DNA of 64,000 nt, taken from Photobacterium iliopiscarium. Its GTDB lineage: Bacteria; Pseudomonadota; Gammaproteobacteria; Enterobacterales; Vibrionaceae. Shown piece by piece: positions 7,395 to 16,160 of the stretch. Numbering within the stretch: position 1 is the first letter of the stretch; the number at the start of each line of letters is the position of its first letter. Location of the stretch: positions 124,001 through 188,000 of the forward strand of contig NZ_PYOO01000002.1 in NCBI RefSeq assembly GCF_003026395.1, given 5' to 3'. Below the pieces are notes generated by a model. The model did not search any database, was not told the origin of the DNA, and was given only the letters and a program-made list of their open reading frames with translations. The position numbers were made by a program, and so were the translations under genes.

Positions 7395-8933
7395 TCAGTT
7401 ACGTTTGCTAAGCCCATATTCACGAAGCTTATTCGCCACCGCGGTATGAGAAACCCCTAACCGTTTAGCGAGTTTACGGGTTGATGGATAGCTCTGATAT
7501 AAATTAGATAAAATGCCAGATTCATAACGTTTCATTATTTCATCTAACGATCCAGTTAAGATTTCTTCATTGATTACTGTACTTGACTCATTTTCAGGTA
7601 ATTGCACATCAGTCGATGTCATTTCATCGCCTTCCACCTGTGTCATTGCACGAAATAGTACATTTCGTAACTGACGGATATTCCCCGGCCAAGCATATTG
7701 TTTTAATGTTAATGCTAATTCTTCGGACAATAACGGCTTAGGTTGATGTAACTCTTGTGCAAATTGCGCTAAAAATAATTCCGCTAATGGCACAATATCA
7801 GCGGCTCGCTCACGGAGTGGTGGCACGACTAAAGCCAATACATTCAACCGATAATAAAGATCTTCACGAAATGCCCCTTCAGCAACTAAATTTGGCAATT
7901 TTTTCTGGGTTGAACAAATAACCCGTACTGATACCTTTATTTCCGCTTCTTCACCGACACGACGGAAAGTACCATCTTGTAGAAAACGTAATAATTTAAT
8001 CTGTAAGTGTTTTGACATTTCACCAATTTCATACAAAAAAACAGTGCCACCAGCCGCTTGTTCAAAAATCCCTTTCTTTGCCGGTTCATTCGTACTTTCA
8101 ATACAGCCAAATAATTCTGTTTCTGCTGCATTATCTGGCATCGAAATACAGTTAACCACTAAAAATGGCTTATCTCGATGTATGGATCGTTGGTGACAAG
8201 CACGCGCCAACATTTCTTTACCGGTGCCAGTTTCACCTTGGATCAGCAACGGCGCATCTAATAATGCCAATTTCTTTGCCTGGCCCAATAAGTGCTTAAA
8301 CCGCGATGAATGACCAATAAGATGCTCAAAACCGCTGTCGCCATTAATGCTCCGCATCACAACAGGCATTTTAGCTTCAGAAAGTGATTTTAATAAAATT
8401 AACGCACTAACAAGTACAGGCTCAGGTGTATCATCACCTACAAATACGGGCATAATATCCATTTGATAATCTAACCCAGCAATTACTACAATTTCACTGT
8501 GTTTCTGAGCTTGGTTTTTATCTAGCCAACGAGAGAAATTAAATCCTAATAAAGTATGAATATTTTCATTAAATAAATCATCACTACGATGGCCCATTAA
8601 TTGTTCAGCCGCTTGGTTTGCAAAATCAACTTTACCGTTTAAATTAATGGTAAATAATGGATCTGGAAGCGTCTGTAATAAAGCAGATAATTCAGTATGC
8701 TCTCGCTCACTTGGCATAAATTGAATTTTACGAACATCAGTAACGCCATCAAGTTGGCGGATTTGTGACATTAATTGACTAAATTGTTCAAATTCAACTT
8801 CTGGACAATTTAAATAAATAATACCAATACGATCAATTTCAATCCCACGAAGATCAATATCTTGACTGGTTAAAATATCCAATAGTTCACGAGTCATACC
8901 TACTCTATCTTCGCAAAACACCTGTAATCTCAT
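7395..8933 (-). CDS. tyrR: Transcriptional regulator TyrR
   Basis: 512 residues (E. coli 513). It controls aromatic amino-acid synthesis and transport in response to Tyr, Phe or Trp. Order: ACT domain (about 1-70), PAS domain (about 80-140), AAA+ domain with Walker A GETGTGKE (233-240), and a C-terminal Fis-type helix-turn-helix (YPSTRKLAKRLGVSHTAVAN). It lacks the GAFTGA loop, as expected for a sigma70-dependent TyrR. Odd: the Walker B segment reads GGTVFLYEIGE, with Tyr where E. coli has Asp. A TyrR-like box lies 29 bases upstream, and a likely target, tyrP, is at 50601-51815. Confidence 0.96.
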   Translation of the reverse strand: MRLQVFCEDRVGMTRELLDILTSQDIDLRGIEIDRIGIIYLNCPEVEFEQFSQLMSQIRQLDGVTDVRKIQFMPSEREHTELSALLQTLPDPLFTINLNGKVDFANQAAEQLMGHRSDDLFNENIHTLLGFNFSRWLDKNQAQKHSEIVVIAGLDYQMDIMPVFVGDDTPEPVLVSALILLKSLSEAKMPVVMRSINGDSGFEHLIGHSSRFKHLLGQAKKLALLDAPLLIQGETGTGKEMLARACHQRSIHRDKPFLVVNCISMPDNAAETELFGCIESTNEPAKKGIFEQAAGGTVFLYEIGEMSKHLQIKLLRFLQDGTFRRVGEEAEIKVSVRVICSTQKKLPNLVAEGAFREDLYYRLNVLALVVPPLRERAADIVPLAELFLAQFAQELHQPKPLLSEELALTLKQYAWPGNIRQLRNVLFRAMTQVEGDEMTSTDVQLPENESSTVINEEILTGSLDEIMKRYESGILSNLYQSYPSTRKLAKRLGVSHTAVANKLREYGLSKRN

Positions 8934-8961
8934 TGTTTACACCTTATTGTTATTTATCTTC

Positions 8962-8979
8962 TGTGTATAATTAATTACA
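8962..8979. promoter_or_regulatory. Weak TyrR box upstream of tyrR
   Basis: TGTGTA-N6-ATTACA matches 9 of 12 defined positions of the TyrR box (TGTAAA-N6-TTTACA) and keeps the invariant G-N14-C pair. At 29 bases before the tyrR ATG it fits autoregulation, which is known in E. coli. Confidence 0.45.
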
Positions 8980-9243
8980 GTTATCCATTTAGGATAAAAT
9001 GGAACAATACCAATATTAATCATAGTGTTAAGCTTTACCCCTGAACGACTTAATCCACACAATTAACAGTATTTACAAATGAATACTGTCAACTATTCCT
9101 GACAGTAATATCAGTGTGCGACTAACCCATTAATGAGTCAAGCCACGAGATCGCATATACATAGATTAAATATAAAAAGAAATATTATCGATAAGAAAAA
9201 AGAGAACCGAAGTTCTCTTTTTTATTGTGTGTTAATTCAATCG
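8980..9243. other. tyrR upstream region with alternating inverted repeats
   Basis: Contains ACAGTATT (9066-9073) paired with AATACTGT (9082-9089), and the overlapping pair CTGTCA (9086-9091) with TGACAG (9100-9105). The arms overlap, so the two hairpins exclude each other in RNA, or they form a clustered operator. No protein identified. The tail of the region holds the ycjF terminator. Confidence 0.35.
9196..9223 (-). terminator. Terminator of the psp-ycjXF transcript
   Basis: Twelve-base stem AAAAAAGAGAAC / GTTCTCTTTTTT capped by TTCG on the minus strand, 20 bases after the ycjF stop. A textbook intrinsic terminator. Confidence 0.85.
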
Positions 9244-10275
9244 TTAGCGCTTATCTGGCTTACCTAATTGACTTAATAGGTCGCGACGAATCTCACTCAA
9301 TCTTGGCTGTTCCCCCTCCATCCACGGCAATGGGCGCATAATATTAATCGCTTTAAGGCCTAACCGTCCGGTAAGTAAACCAACACCAACACCTTGTGCT
9401 ACTCGAGTTGATACTCTTCCCGCCAAATCCATCGACAGCATATCCATCCCTAAATCAGCCACGACTTCAGATGCACCAGCAAATGCCATATTGGCAAGCA
9501 CTAACTTTACTAATTTAATCCGTGACCAATAACTAAGCTCAATACCATACACAGTAGAAATTTGTTCGATTAAGCGGAAATTACGCCAAGCAACCAATAA
9601 CATATCAGCCGCCGCTAGCGGACTCAGCGCCACCATTAATGCCGCTTCACTTGAATATTTTGCCACTAACTGACGGGCTAATTTATCTTGCTGACTCACC
9701 ACCATTTGATCATAAAGAGCCAACACTTCTCTATCATTATGAGTTGCCGCTAATGCATGGAGCCAACGATCATAGCCATGATTATCCGTTGGAACTTGAC
9801 TCAATTTGGCTAATTTCACACAAAAAGCCTTACCCGAACCAATGCCATCAGCCGTTAATAGTTGATGAGCTTGTTCTCGTTCAGTCTGGCGCTGCTTCAA
9901 ACGACGTAAATTAATTAACTCACGTCCTAATGCACCAATACCCGCCACAGCAATACCAGCAACAATGGCACTCCATCCTAACGATAACCAATTACCCGTT
10001 TGATAAGCCGTCACCACATGATCTACCGTTTGCCAGCCCACCATCGCAGCACCAGCAACCAATAACCCTTTGAACCAACGATAACGGCGCTTAGGTTTAA
10101 CCGCTAAAATTTGTCCTAGGGTTTGTTCACTTTCAATTTCAGCACATTCAACGGTATCAGGCAAAAACTCGCTTTGCTGTTCAAAGTTCATTTTTACCGT
10201 TAAATCCGGTTGTTGATCACTTAATGGTTGTTGTGCTTCATCAAACACTATTTTTGCTTTTAATGGCTCTGTCAT
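9244..10275 (-). CDS. ycjF: YcjF family membrane protein (TIGR01620/DUF697)
   Basis: 343-residue inner-membrane protein. Residues 1-65 are polar; two membrane segments follow (WFKGLLVAGAAMVGW near 70 and SLGWSAIVAGIAVAGIGALG near 98). The C-terminal DUF697-type region includes LVKLVLANMAFAGASE. Its ATG overlaps the ycjX stop by four bases (ATGA), so the two are translationally coupled. In E. coli ycjX and ycjF lie downstream of the psp genes and belong to the PspF regulon; the order here is pspABC-ycjX-ycjF on one strand. The biochemical function is unknown. Confidence 0.9.
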   Translation of the reverse strand: MTEPLKAKIVFDEAQQPLSDQQPDLTVKMNFEQQSEFLPDTVECAEIESEQTLGQILAVKPKRRYRWFKGLLVAGAAMVGWQTVDHVVTAYQTGNWLSLGWSAIVAGIAVAGIGALGRELINLRRLKQRQTEREQAHQLLTADGIGSGKAFCVKLAKLSQVPTDNHGYDRWLHALAATHNDREVLALYDQMVVSQQDKLARQLVAKYSSEAALMVALSPLAAADMLLVAWRNFRLIEQISTVYGIELSYWSRIKLVKLVLANMAFAGASEVVADLGMDMLSMDLAGRVSTRVAQGVGVGLLTGRLGLKAINIMRPLPWMEGEQPRLSEIRRDLLSQLGKPDKR

Positions 10276-11669
10276 TGCAATTTATCTCCCAATAGATATT
10301 CCAATGCTTTATCCATTCGAATATGTGGTAAAGGCTCATCTATTTGTTGTGGTAAAGGGCGTAAGTTAATGAAATCAAATCCATTCTTATCCCAAAAGTC
10401 TTGATTGGGTAATCGTCGCGGCACATCACCAGGAAAAAATGTTTGCGCGTTACCGTTAATATCCGTTCCACGTAATGCAGGCACTTGTTTACCTTGATAA
10501 TTCACAAAGCCAGGTTCGCTAGCTTGAATCGATGCCAAACTCACACAATCCATGTTAATACCTTCAAACGAGGCGGTCTGCCATGCTTCATTAACTAACT
10601 GCTGTAATAATCCCACTAAGTTTGGGTGTTGCTCTGGTGTAATATGATCCGCTTTTGTTGCGGCAAATAGCACCTTATCAATCCGTGGAGCAAACAATCG
10701 ACGTAGCATTGAACTACGGCCATATTTAAAACTTTGCATTAATTGGTCTAACGCTTGACGCATATCGTTAAACGACTCATGCCCAGCATTTAATGGTTGT
10801 AAGCAATCAACGAGTACAATTTGTCGATCAAACTTAGAAAAATGATCATGATAAAAAGCTTTCACAACATGTTGCTGGTAATACTTATAACGTTTTTTTA
10901 GCATGCCAAAGTTACTATCATCAGTGGCTGTTGCTAGTTGTTGCTCAGTATATTTATTGGTCCAAACCATAGGAAAGAACTGTAATACGGGTGCGCCCGC
11001 TAATTCCCCAGGTAAGACAAACCGCCCCGGCTGAACCCAATGTAAACCCCCTTCGACCTTACATTGATGTAAATAATCCGTAAACGAAGCAGCAATCGTT
11101 TCAATCAAGGCTTCATCAGCAGGAGCAAAAGGATCAAACAACTCGCCCATTGCTAACCATGATTGTGCTAATGCTAACCGCTGACCTTTTAATGCTTGTG
11201 CTTGTTGCTTCGACCAACTAATAAAATCAAGATCAAGTAAGGGTAAATCTAATAACCACTCACCAGGATAATCAATAATATCGAGATACAAGGTTGCCGT
11301 ATCTTGAAATAATTTTAGGGCCCCTTTTTGCGGTTTAAAGCGTAATGCTAATCGTGTTTGACTAACATCACTGGTTGGCTGAGGCCATGATGGTGGCGAT
11401 GATAACAATGCGTTAATACCATCATCGTACCCAAATTTAGGGACATGCATATCGAGCTGCGGAACGCGTTTTGAGCCAAGTAGATGCCCTTCTCTTACTG
11501 CTGAAAACATCGGTAATCGCGGATTAGTACTAACATGTAATAACTGATTAATCAGTGAGGTAATAAAAGCCGTTTTTCCCGCGCGTGATAAACCTGTGAC
11601 CGCAAGACGCACATGGCGATCAAGGCTGCGGTTAACCCATTTATTCACTTCATTGCTAATTCGATTCAT
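10272..11669 (-). CDS. ycjX: YcjX family P-loop protein
   Basis: 465 residues. N-terminal P-loop LAVTGLSRAGKTAFITSLIN (about 22-41) identifies the YcjX/DUF463 family of GTPase-like proteins. LYLDIIDYPGEWLLDLPLL is a G3-like DxPG segment, and VLFAATKADHI resembles a G4 TKAD motif. In the Psp context it is thought to act in envelope stress, but the mechanism is unproven. It lies 133 bases behind pspC, with an intrinsic terminator between, so expression may depend on readthrough or another promoter. Confidence 0.9.
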   Translation of the reverse strand: MNRISNEVNKWVNRSLDRHVRLAVTGLSRAGKTAFITSLINQLLHVSTNPRLPMFSAVREGHLLGSKRVPQLDMHVPKFGYDDGINALLSSPPSWPQPTSDVSQTRLALRFKPQKGALKLFQDTATLYLDIIDYPGEWLLDLPLLDLDFISWSKQQAQALKGQRLALAQSWLAMGELFDPFAPADEALIETIAASFTDYLHQCKVEGGLHWVQPGRFVLPGELAGAPVLQFFPMVWTNKYTEQQLATATDDSNFGMLKKRYKYYQQHVVKAFYHDHFSKFDRQIVLVDCLQPLNAGHESFNDMRQALDQLMQSFKYGRSSMLRRLFAPRIDKVLFAATKADHITPEQHPNLVGLLQQLVNEAWQTASFEGINMDCVSLASIQASEPGFVNYQGKQVPALRGTDINGNAQTFFPGDVPRRLPNQDFWDKNGFDFINLRPLPQQIDEPLPHIRMDKALEYLLGDKLQ

Positions 11670-11710
11670 TACGGTTCCTAATTAACAGATATGGCTCAAT
11701 AAATAACCAT

Positions 11711-11745
11711 AAAAAAAGCAGGTCTGAACCATCAGTACCTGCTTA
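11711..11745 (-). terminator. Terminator after pspC
   Basis: On the minus strand, AAGCAGGT (11744-11737) pairs with ACCTGCTT (11723-11716), with a 13-base loop and a following run of T. It lies between pspC and ycjX and may make ycjXF expression partial. Confidence 0.7.
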
Positions 11746-11802
11746 TATTGATGCTAGCGACTTAATTTAAGCGAGTAACATCAAGCACCTTAGTTTTAGA
11801 CA

Positions 11803-12189
11803 CTAAAGTTTATTAAATTCACGATCAACTTTAAAGGCTGAAGATGTCACATAAGCTTCCATTTTTTGAATTTGGACTTCACTACGTCCAAGTTCAGTTT
11901 CAACATTATGCAAAATCTGTTGTGGTGACTGTCCACTTTGCCACGGCTTTTGCTTGACGTTATGTTCGGTATATTGATGTTGTTGTTCTTTTCGTTGTAA
12001 CGGCATTTTATCTAAGATTAACCAAGCAGCAATATAAGCAACCGTTGCAAAAAAACCAACGCCGAGTAAAAAAGCCGTAACCGCTAAAATACGCATTAGC
12101 CAAATTTCAACACCAAAATATTCAGCTAAACCTGCACAAACACCGCCTAATTTACCATTTTTAGGATCACGGAATAATGTTTTACGCAC
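11803..12189 (-). CDS. pspC: Phage shock protein C
   Basis: Inner-membrane regulator that, with PspB, relieves PspA inhibition of PspF. Residues NGKLGGVCAGLAEYFGVE and the hydrophobic stretch ILAVTAFLLGVGFFATVAYIA match the PspC domain. The C-terminal VETELGRSEVQIQKMEAYVTS is as in E. coli. Start: an ATG at 12204 lies inside pspB without a ribosome-binding site. The GTG at 12189 shares one base with the pspB stop codon and has GGAGG eight bases upstream, so I prefer GTG (128 residues). Confidence 0.9.
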   Translation of the reverse strand: MRKTLFRDPKNGKLGGVCAGLAEYFGVEIWLMRILAVTAFLLGVGFFATVAYIAAWLILDKMPLQRKEQQHQYTEHNVKQKPWQSGQSPQQILHNVETELGRSEVQIQKMEAYVTSSAFKVDREFNKL

Positions 12190-12416
12190 TATTTCTGCCT
12201 CCATTGTGGTGCTTCAGCATCTAGAATTCGCTCAAGCGTGACGATCCGTTCTTGCATCACCTCTGCGCGTGCCACTAAGGTTTCTAATTTTTGATGATCC
12301 TCACCTGACAATCCCTCACCTGATTTGCGCTTACTGCGGTAATGAAGAATCAACCACAATGGCGCAACAATAATCATAAACACCACTAACGGAACACTAA
12401 TAAAACCCATCGACAT
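12189..12416 (-). CDS. pspB: Phage shock protein B
   Basis: Small inner-membrane protein of 75 residues. One membrane segment (FISVPLVVFMIIVAPLWLIL), then a cytoplasmic heptad-like helix ending LERILDAEAPQWRQK, close to E. coli PspB (LESILDAEHPNWRDR). The ATG at 12416 has AAAGGAG eight to nine bases upstream; a longer frame beginning at 12434 would start inside the ribosome-binding region. It lies 75 bases after pspA and abuts pspC. Confidence 0.93.
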   Translation of the reverse strand: MSMGFISVPLVVFMIIVAPLWLILHYRSKRKSGEGLSGEDHQKLETLVARAEVMQERIVTLERILDAEAPQWRQK

Positions 12417-12491
12417 TTGTTGTTCTCCTTTCACGCAAAGGTAATAGCACTATTATTCTTTTTCTATTATTAAAAAAGCAATACCCTACGA

Positions 12492-13160
12492 TTATTGTTG
12501 TTTTTCATTCATGCTTGCTTTTAGACGCTCAAGCTCTTTTTCAATATCATCTTGTGCTTGAAGATCAGCAAATTCTGACTCTAAGCTTTTTCCACGACCA
12601 AAACTATAACTATCCGCTTCTGCTTCCATTTCATCAATACGGCGCTCGTATTGTTCAAACTTTGACATCGCTTCATCAACCTTACTGGTATCAAGTTGAC
12701 GGCGTACATCTCGGCGTGTGTCGGCTGCTTTATGTCGAGTCACTAATGCTTGCTGACGAGCACGAGTTTCTAATAATTTACGCTCAAGTTCAGCCACTTC
12801 TAACGATAATTTCTCAATCGTTTCATCAACTAATTTATATTCTTCATTTAATGTTAACGCAACATCAACTAACTTTTGTTTTTCAATTAATGCGGCACGA
12901 GCAAGATCTTCACGGCCTTTTTGAATCGCTAAACTGGCTTTTTGTTGCCAATCTGTCGATTGTGCTTCAATCGCTGTAATGCGACGACGTAATTCTTTTT
13001 TATCAGCGAGTGCACGAGCAGATGAAGTACGTACTTCAATCAATGTGTCTTCCATTTCTTGAATGATAAGACGAATCAATTTTTGCGGATCTTCTGCTTT
13101 ATCTAATAATGAATTGACATTAGCATTTACGATATCAGCAAAACGAGAAAAAATACCCAT
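12492..13160 (-). CDS. pspA: Phage shock protein A
   Basis: 222 residues, the length of E. coli PspA. Begins [20 protein letters not shown], the amphipathic membrane-binding helix, then almost entirely charged coiled coil, as in the PspA/IM30 (ESCRT-III-like) family. It binds and inhibits PspF in the resting cell and stabilises damaged inner membrane under stress. First gene of pspABC; the promoter region upstream carries a sigma54 site and the divergent pspF. Confidence 0.97.
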   Translation of the reverse strand: MGIFSRFADIVNANVNSLLDKAEDPQKLIRLIIQEMEDTLIEVRTSSARALADKKELRRRITAIEAQSTDWQQKASLAIQKGREDLARAALIEKQKLVDVALTLNEEYKLVDETIEKLSLEVAELERKLLETRARQQALVTRHKAADTRRDVRRQLDTSKVDEAMSKFEQYERRIDEMEAEADSYSFGRGKSLESEFADLQAQDDIEKELERLKASMNEKQQ

Positions 13161-13264
13161 AATAAAACTCCTTAGTCAACCGCATTGGATTTCACACAAT
13201 AAACGGTTTATATCATCAAACTCACAATATATTGTCATGTGAGGTGCCATTCTTCCATATACAT

Positions 13265-13281
13265 ATCAACTTACGTGCCAA
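13265..13281 (-). promoter_or_regulatory. Sigma54 promoter of pspA
   Basis: On the minus strand, TGGCAC (13280-13275), five bases, TTGA (13269-13266) matches the -24/-12 consensus TGGCAC-N5-TTGC at nine of ten defined positions. The E. coli pspA promoter likewise deviates only at the last base. It lies about 105 bases upstream of the pspA start, downstream of the expected PspF binding region. A second TGGCAC occurs 31 bases nearer the gene (13249-13244) without a good -12. Confidence 0.75.
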
Positions 13282-13378
13282 CTTTTAACTCTTTGTTTCT
13301 AATGAACTAAAATAATAACACCGTCTTTCAATAAACAATGATATAGTGAATATAACCATTTTTTAGTGAGATTTACCA

Positions 13379-14401
13379 ATGAGAAAAACCGAAAATTTAA
13401 TTGGTGAGTCAGACGCTTTTTTAGCCGTACTTGATCAAGCGTCACGACTTGCAACACTTAACCGTCCCGTGCTTATTTTAGGTGAACGCGGTACAGGTAA
13501 AGAACTGATTGCACAGCGTATTCACTATCTATCAACCCGATGGGATCAGCCGCTTGTTAGCTTAAATTGTGCAGCACTAAGTGAAGGTGTAATTGACTCG
13601 GAACTGTTTGGTCATGAAGCTGGCGCATTTACAGGGGCCAAAGGTCGACATCAAGGACGATTTGAACGTGCAGAAAATGGCTCACTTTTTTTAGATGAAC
13701 TCGCAACGGCACCAATGGGCGTACAAGAGAAACTCTTACGCGTGATTGAATATGATGAATATGAACGTGTGGGCGGTAATAAAACCTGCCAAGCTAATGT
13801 GCGACTCATCTGTGCGACCAATCAAAATCTGCCTCAACGTGCAAAAGATGGGAAATTTAGAGCGGATTTATTAGATAGATTAGCGTTTGAAGTGATCCAT
13901 CTTCCGCCACTAAGAGCACGAATTGAAGATATTTTACCCTTAGCCGAACATTATGCGGTTCGCATGTGTCGTGAAATGAAGTTTAGTTACTTTGCCGGTT
14001 TTAGTTACCAAGCCCAACAACAATTATTAAGCTACTCATGGCCGGGTAATATTCGTGAACTAAAGAACGTTGTTGAACGTTCAGTGTTTCGTCACGCGCA
14101 GGAAGATGAAGTTATTGATACTATTGTTATCGATCCTTTTACAACACCATGGGATCAACCCAACGCGGCATCGACGCTAAAATCTCAAACAATAACACAA
14201 CAAACAAATCAATCAGCGCCGACATTAACATTCCCTATTGATTTACGCCAACAGCTGCAACAACAAGAAATCATATGGATTGAACAAGCTCTTACATTAG
14301 CGAAATTTAACCAAACTAAAGCGGCTGAATTATTAAGTCTTAGCTACCATCAACTAAGAGGCTTAATGCGTAAATATAACCTCAATGTTAATGGTGATTA
14401 A
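13379..14401 (+). CDS. pspF: Psp operon activator PspF
   Basis: 340-residue sigma54 enhancer-binding protein without an N-terminal receiver domain (E. coli 325). AAA+ domain: Walker A LGERGTGKELIAQRIHYL, GAFTGA loop in HEAGAFTGAKGRHQGRFERA, Walker B SLFLDELATAPM and WPGNIRELKNVVERSV. The extra length is in a Gln/Thr-rich linker at about 255-285 before the C-terminal Fis-type helix-turn-helix (FNQTKAAELLSLSYHQLRGLM). It is transcribed divergently from pspABC and held inactive by PspA. The sap operon follows on the same strand, as in E. coli. Confidence 0.96.
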   Translation: MRKTENLIGESDAFLAVLDQASRLATLNRPVLILGERGTGKELIAQRIHYLSTRWDQPLVSLNCAALSEGVIDSELFGHEAGAFTGAKGRHQGRFERAENGSLFLDELATAPMGVQEKLLRVIEYDEYERVGGNKTCQANVRLICATNQNLPQRAKDGKFRADLLDRLAFEVIHLPPLRARIEDILPLAEHYAVRMCREMKFSYFAGFSYQAQQQLLSYSWPGNIRELKNVVERSVFRHAQEDEVIDTIVIDPFTTPWDQPNAASTLKSQTITQQTNQSAPTLTFPIDLRQQLQQQEIIWIEQALTLAKFNQTKAAELLSLSYHQLRGLMRKYNLNVNGD

Positions 14402-14537
14402 TCAACCAAATTAAAGATAAAATTCAACATAATTGACGCTTTTTTGCTAATTTAATTCAAAACGGGCGGGATAACTTGGTGACCGACATGGAAAATGTTA
14501 AATTTAAAAACTTATTTTCAAATAACGCCTATTAAAT

Positions 14538-16157
14538 ATGAGCGCTTACTATCATCTTTTTATTGCTGGTTTGGTTTTATTAGCTCTTAGTGGCTGTAAA
14601 CAACCAGCAAAAGATTCTACCACGCAACGTCGTGGCTTTGTCTATTGTGGTCAAGATACACCCACAACGCTTAACCCCCAATTAACAGACGGTGGATTAA
14701 CAGCAGAAACTCTTTCAGCACAAATTTTTGACCGCTTGCTATTACTCGATCCTGTTAGTCATCAACCTTTACCCGATTTGGCGAAAAGCTGGACCATCAG
14801 TGATGATGGCTTAATCTACACCTTTACTCTTCGTCAAGGGGTGCAATTTCAAACCACGGCATGGTTTACGCCAACACGTACCATGAATGCCAATGATGTT
14901 GTATTTAGCTTTGATCGCGTGATTAACCCTGATAATCCTTTTCATCATATTTCAGGCGGACGCTATCCATGGTTTGAAAGTCTCGGTTTTGCTAATGATA
15001 TCGAAAGTATTAAAGCCCTTACGCCTCATACGGTTCAATTTACCCTAAGACGTCCTGATAACTCTTTTTTGTCTAATTTAGCCACCAGCTATGCGGTTGT
15101 TTATTCTGCGGAGTACGGTAAACAGTTATTAAAATCAGGCCAAATTGGTCAATTAGATAGTCGTCCTATAGGTACTGGACCTTTTTATGTGGATCAATTT
15201 ATTCCTAACGATCTCATTCGCTTAAAACACCACATAGATTACTGGCAAGGGGTTGCTCCCATGGAACAAGTGGTGTTTGATATTTCATCTCGCGGTATGG
15301 GTAACTTAACTAAATTATTAAGCGCAGAATGTGACGTATTAGCTTCGCCTGTTGCTAGCCAATTACCCGTTATTACTGATAATAATAATTATGAATTATT
15401 GGCACAAACAGGTATGAACGTATCATTTTTAGCATTAAACACTGATCTAAAGCCCTTAAACAACCTCAAAGTTCGCGAAGCAATTAGTTATGCCATTAAT
15501 AGAGATACACTATTAAATTCCGTTTATTATGGCACAGCAACCAAAGCAAAAAGCTTGTTACCCCCTACATCATGGGCTTATAACAATAACAGTAAAGCCA
15601 TTAACTATAATCCCAAGAAAGCAAAAGCATTACTCAAACAAGCAGGATATAACACCGCACAAACATTAACCATGTGGGTGCCTTTAGAATCAAGACCTTA
15701 TAATCCAAGCCCACAAAAAACTGCCGAATTAATTCAGGCAAACCTCAAAGCAATTGGTATCAATGTGATTATTTATCATCAAGACAATGTCGGCAGGCTG
15801 GGTGTCAATAACATGAATAAATACGATATGATGCTCGCAGGTTGGATTGCAGATAACGGGGATCCCGACAACTTTTTGCGACCATTATTGTCATGTAATG
15901 CGAAACATGCTGGCTTAAACGTTGCCAACTGGTGTGATGTTCAATTTGATAACTTACTTGAATTGGCATTACGCACCAACAAAACCCAACAACGGGTTAA
16001 CTATTATCAACATGCACAGAATATCCTTGATCAGCAAGTACCCATCATCCCTCTTGCTCATGGTGTGCATTTTCAAGCACATAATAAAACACTCGGTGGA
16101 CTACAAATGAGTCCTTTCGGCTCTCGTTCATTTTCCAATGTCTACCGGACTGAGTAA
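14538..16157 (+). CDS. sapA: Peptide ABC transporter substrate-binding protein SapA (lipoprotein)
   Basis: 539-residue family 5 solute-binding protein (DppA/OppA type). It starts with a lipoprotein signal sequence ending LALSGC, lipid-modified Cys about residue 20. E. coli SapA has a cleavable, non-lipid signal, so this one is probably membrane-anchored in the periplasm. Typical segments: GFVYCGQDTPTTLNPQLTDG, LPDLAKSWTISDDGLIYTFTLRQGV, RPIGTGPFYVDQ and DMMLAGWIADNGDPDNFLRP. SapA captures peptides, including antimicrobial peptides in some pathogens. sapB starts three bases after its stop. No strong ribosome-binding site precedes the ATG. Confidence 0.92.
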   Translation: MSAYYHLFIAGLVLLALSGCKQPAKDSTTQRRGFVYCGQDTPTTLNPQLTDGGLTAETLSAQIFDRLLLLDPVSHQPLPDLAKSWTISDDGLIYTFTLRQGVQFQTTAWFTPTRTMNANDVVFSFDRVINPDNPFHHISGGRYPWFESLGFANDIESIKALTPHTVQFTLRRPDNSFLSNLATSYAVVYSAEYGKQLLKSGQIGQLDSRPIGTGPFYVDQFIPNDLIRLKHHIDYWQGVAPMEQVVFDISSRGMGNLTKLLSAECDVLASPVASQLPVITDNNNYELLAQTGMNVSFLALNTDLKPLNNLKVREAISYAINRDTLLNSVYYGTATKAKSLLPPTSWAYNNNSKAINYNPKKAKALLKQAGYNTAQTLTMWVPLESRPYNPSPQKTAELIQANLKAIGINVIIYHQDNVGRLGVNNMNKYDMMLAGWIADNGDPDNFLRPLLSCNAKHAGLNVANWCDVQFDNLLELALRTNKTQQRVNYYQHAQNILDQQVPIIPLAHGVHFQAHNKTLGGLQMSPFGSRSFSNVYRTE

Positions 16158-16160
16158 AGT

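Noticed and set aside
12515..12979. Plus-strand 154-codon frame opposite pspA
   Set aside because: It is the antisense of a highly conserved coiled-coil gene and has no support of its own.
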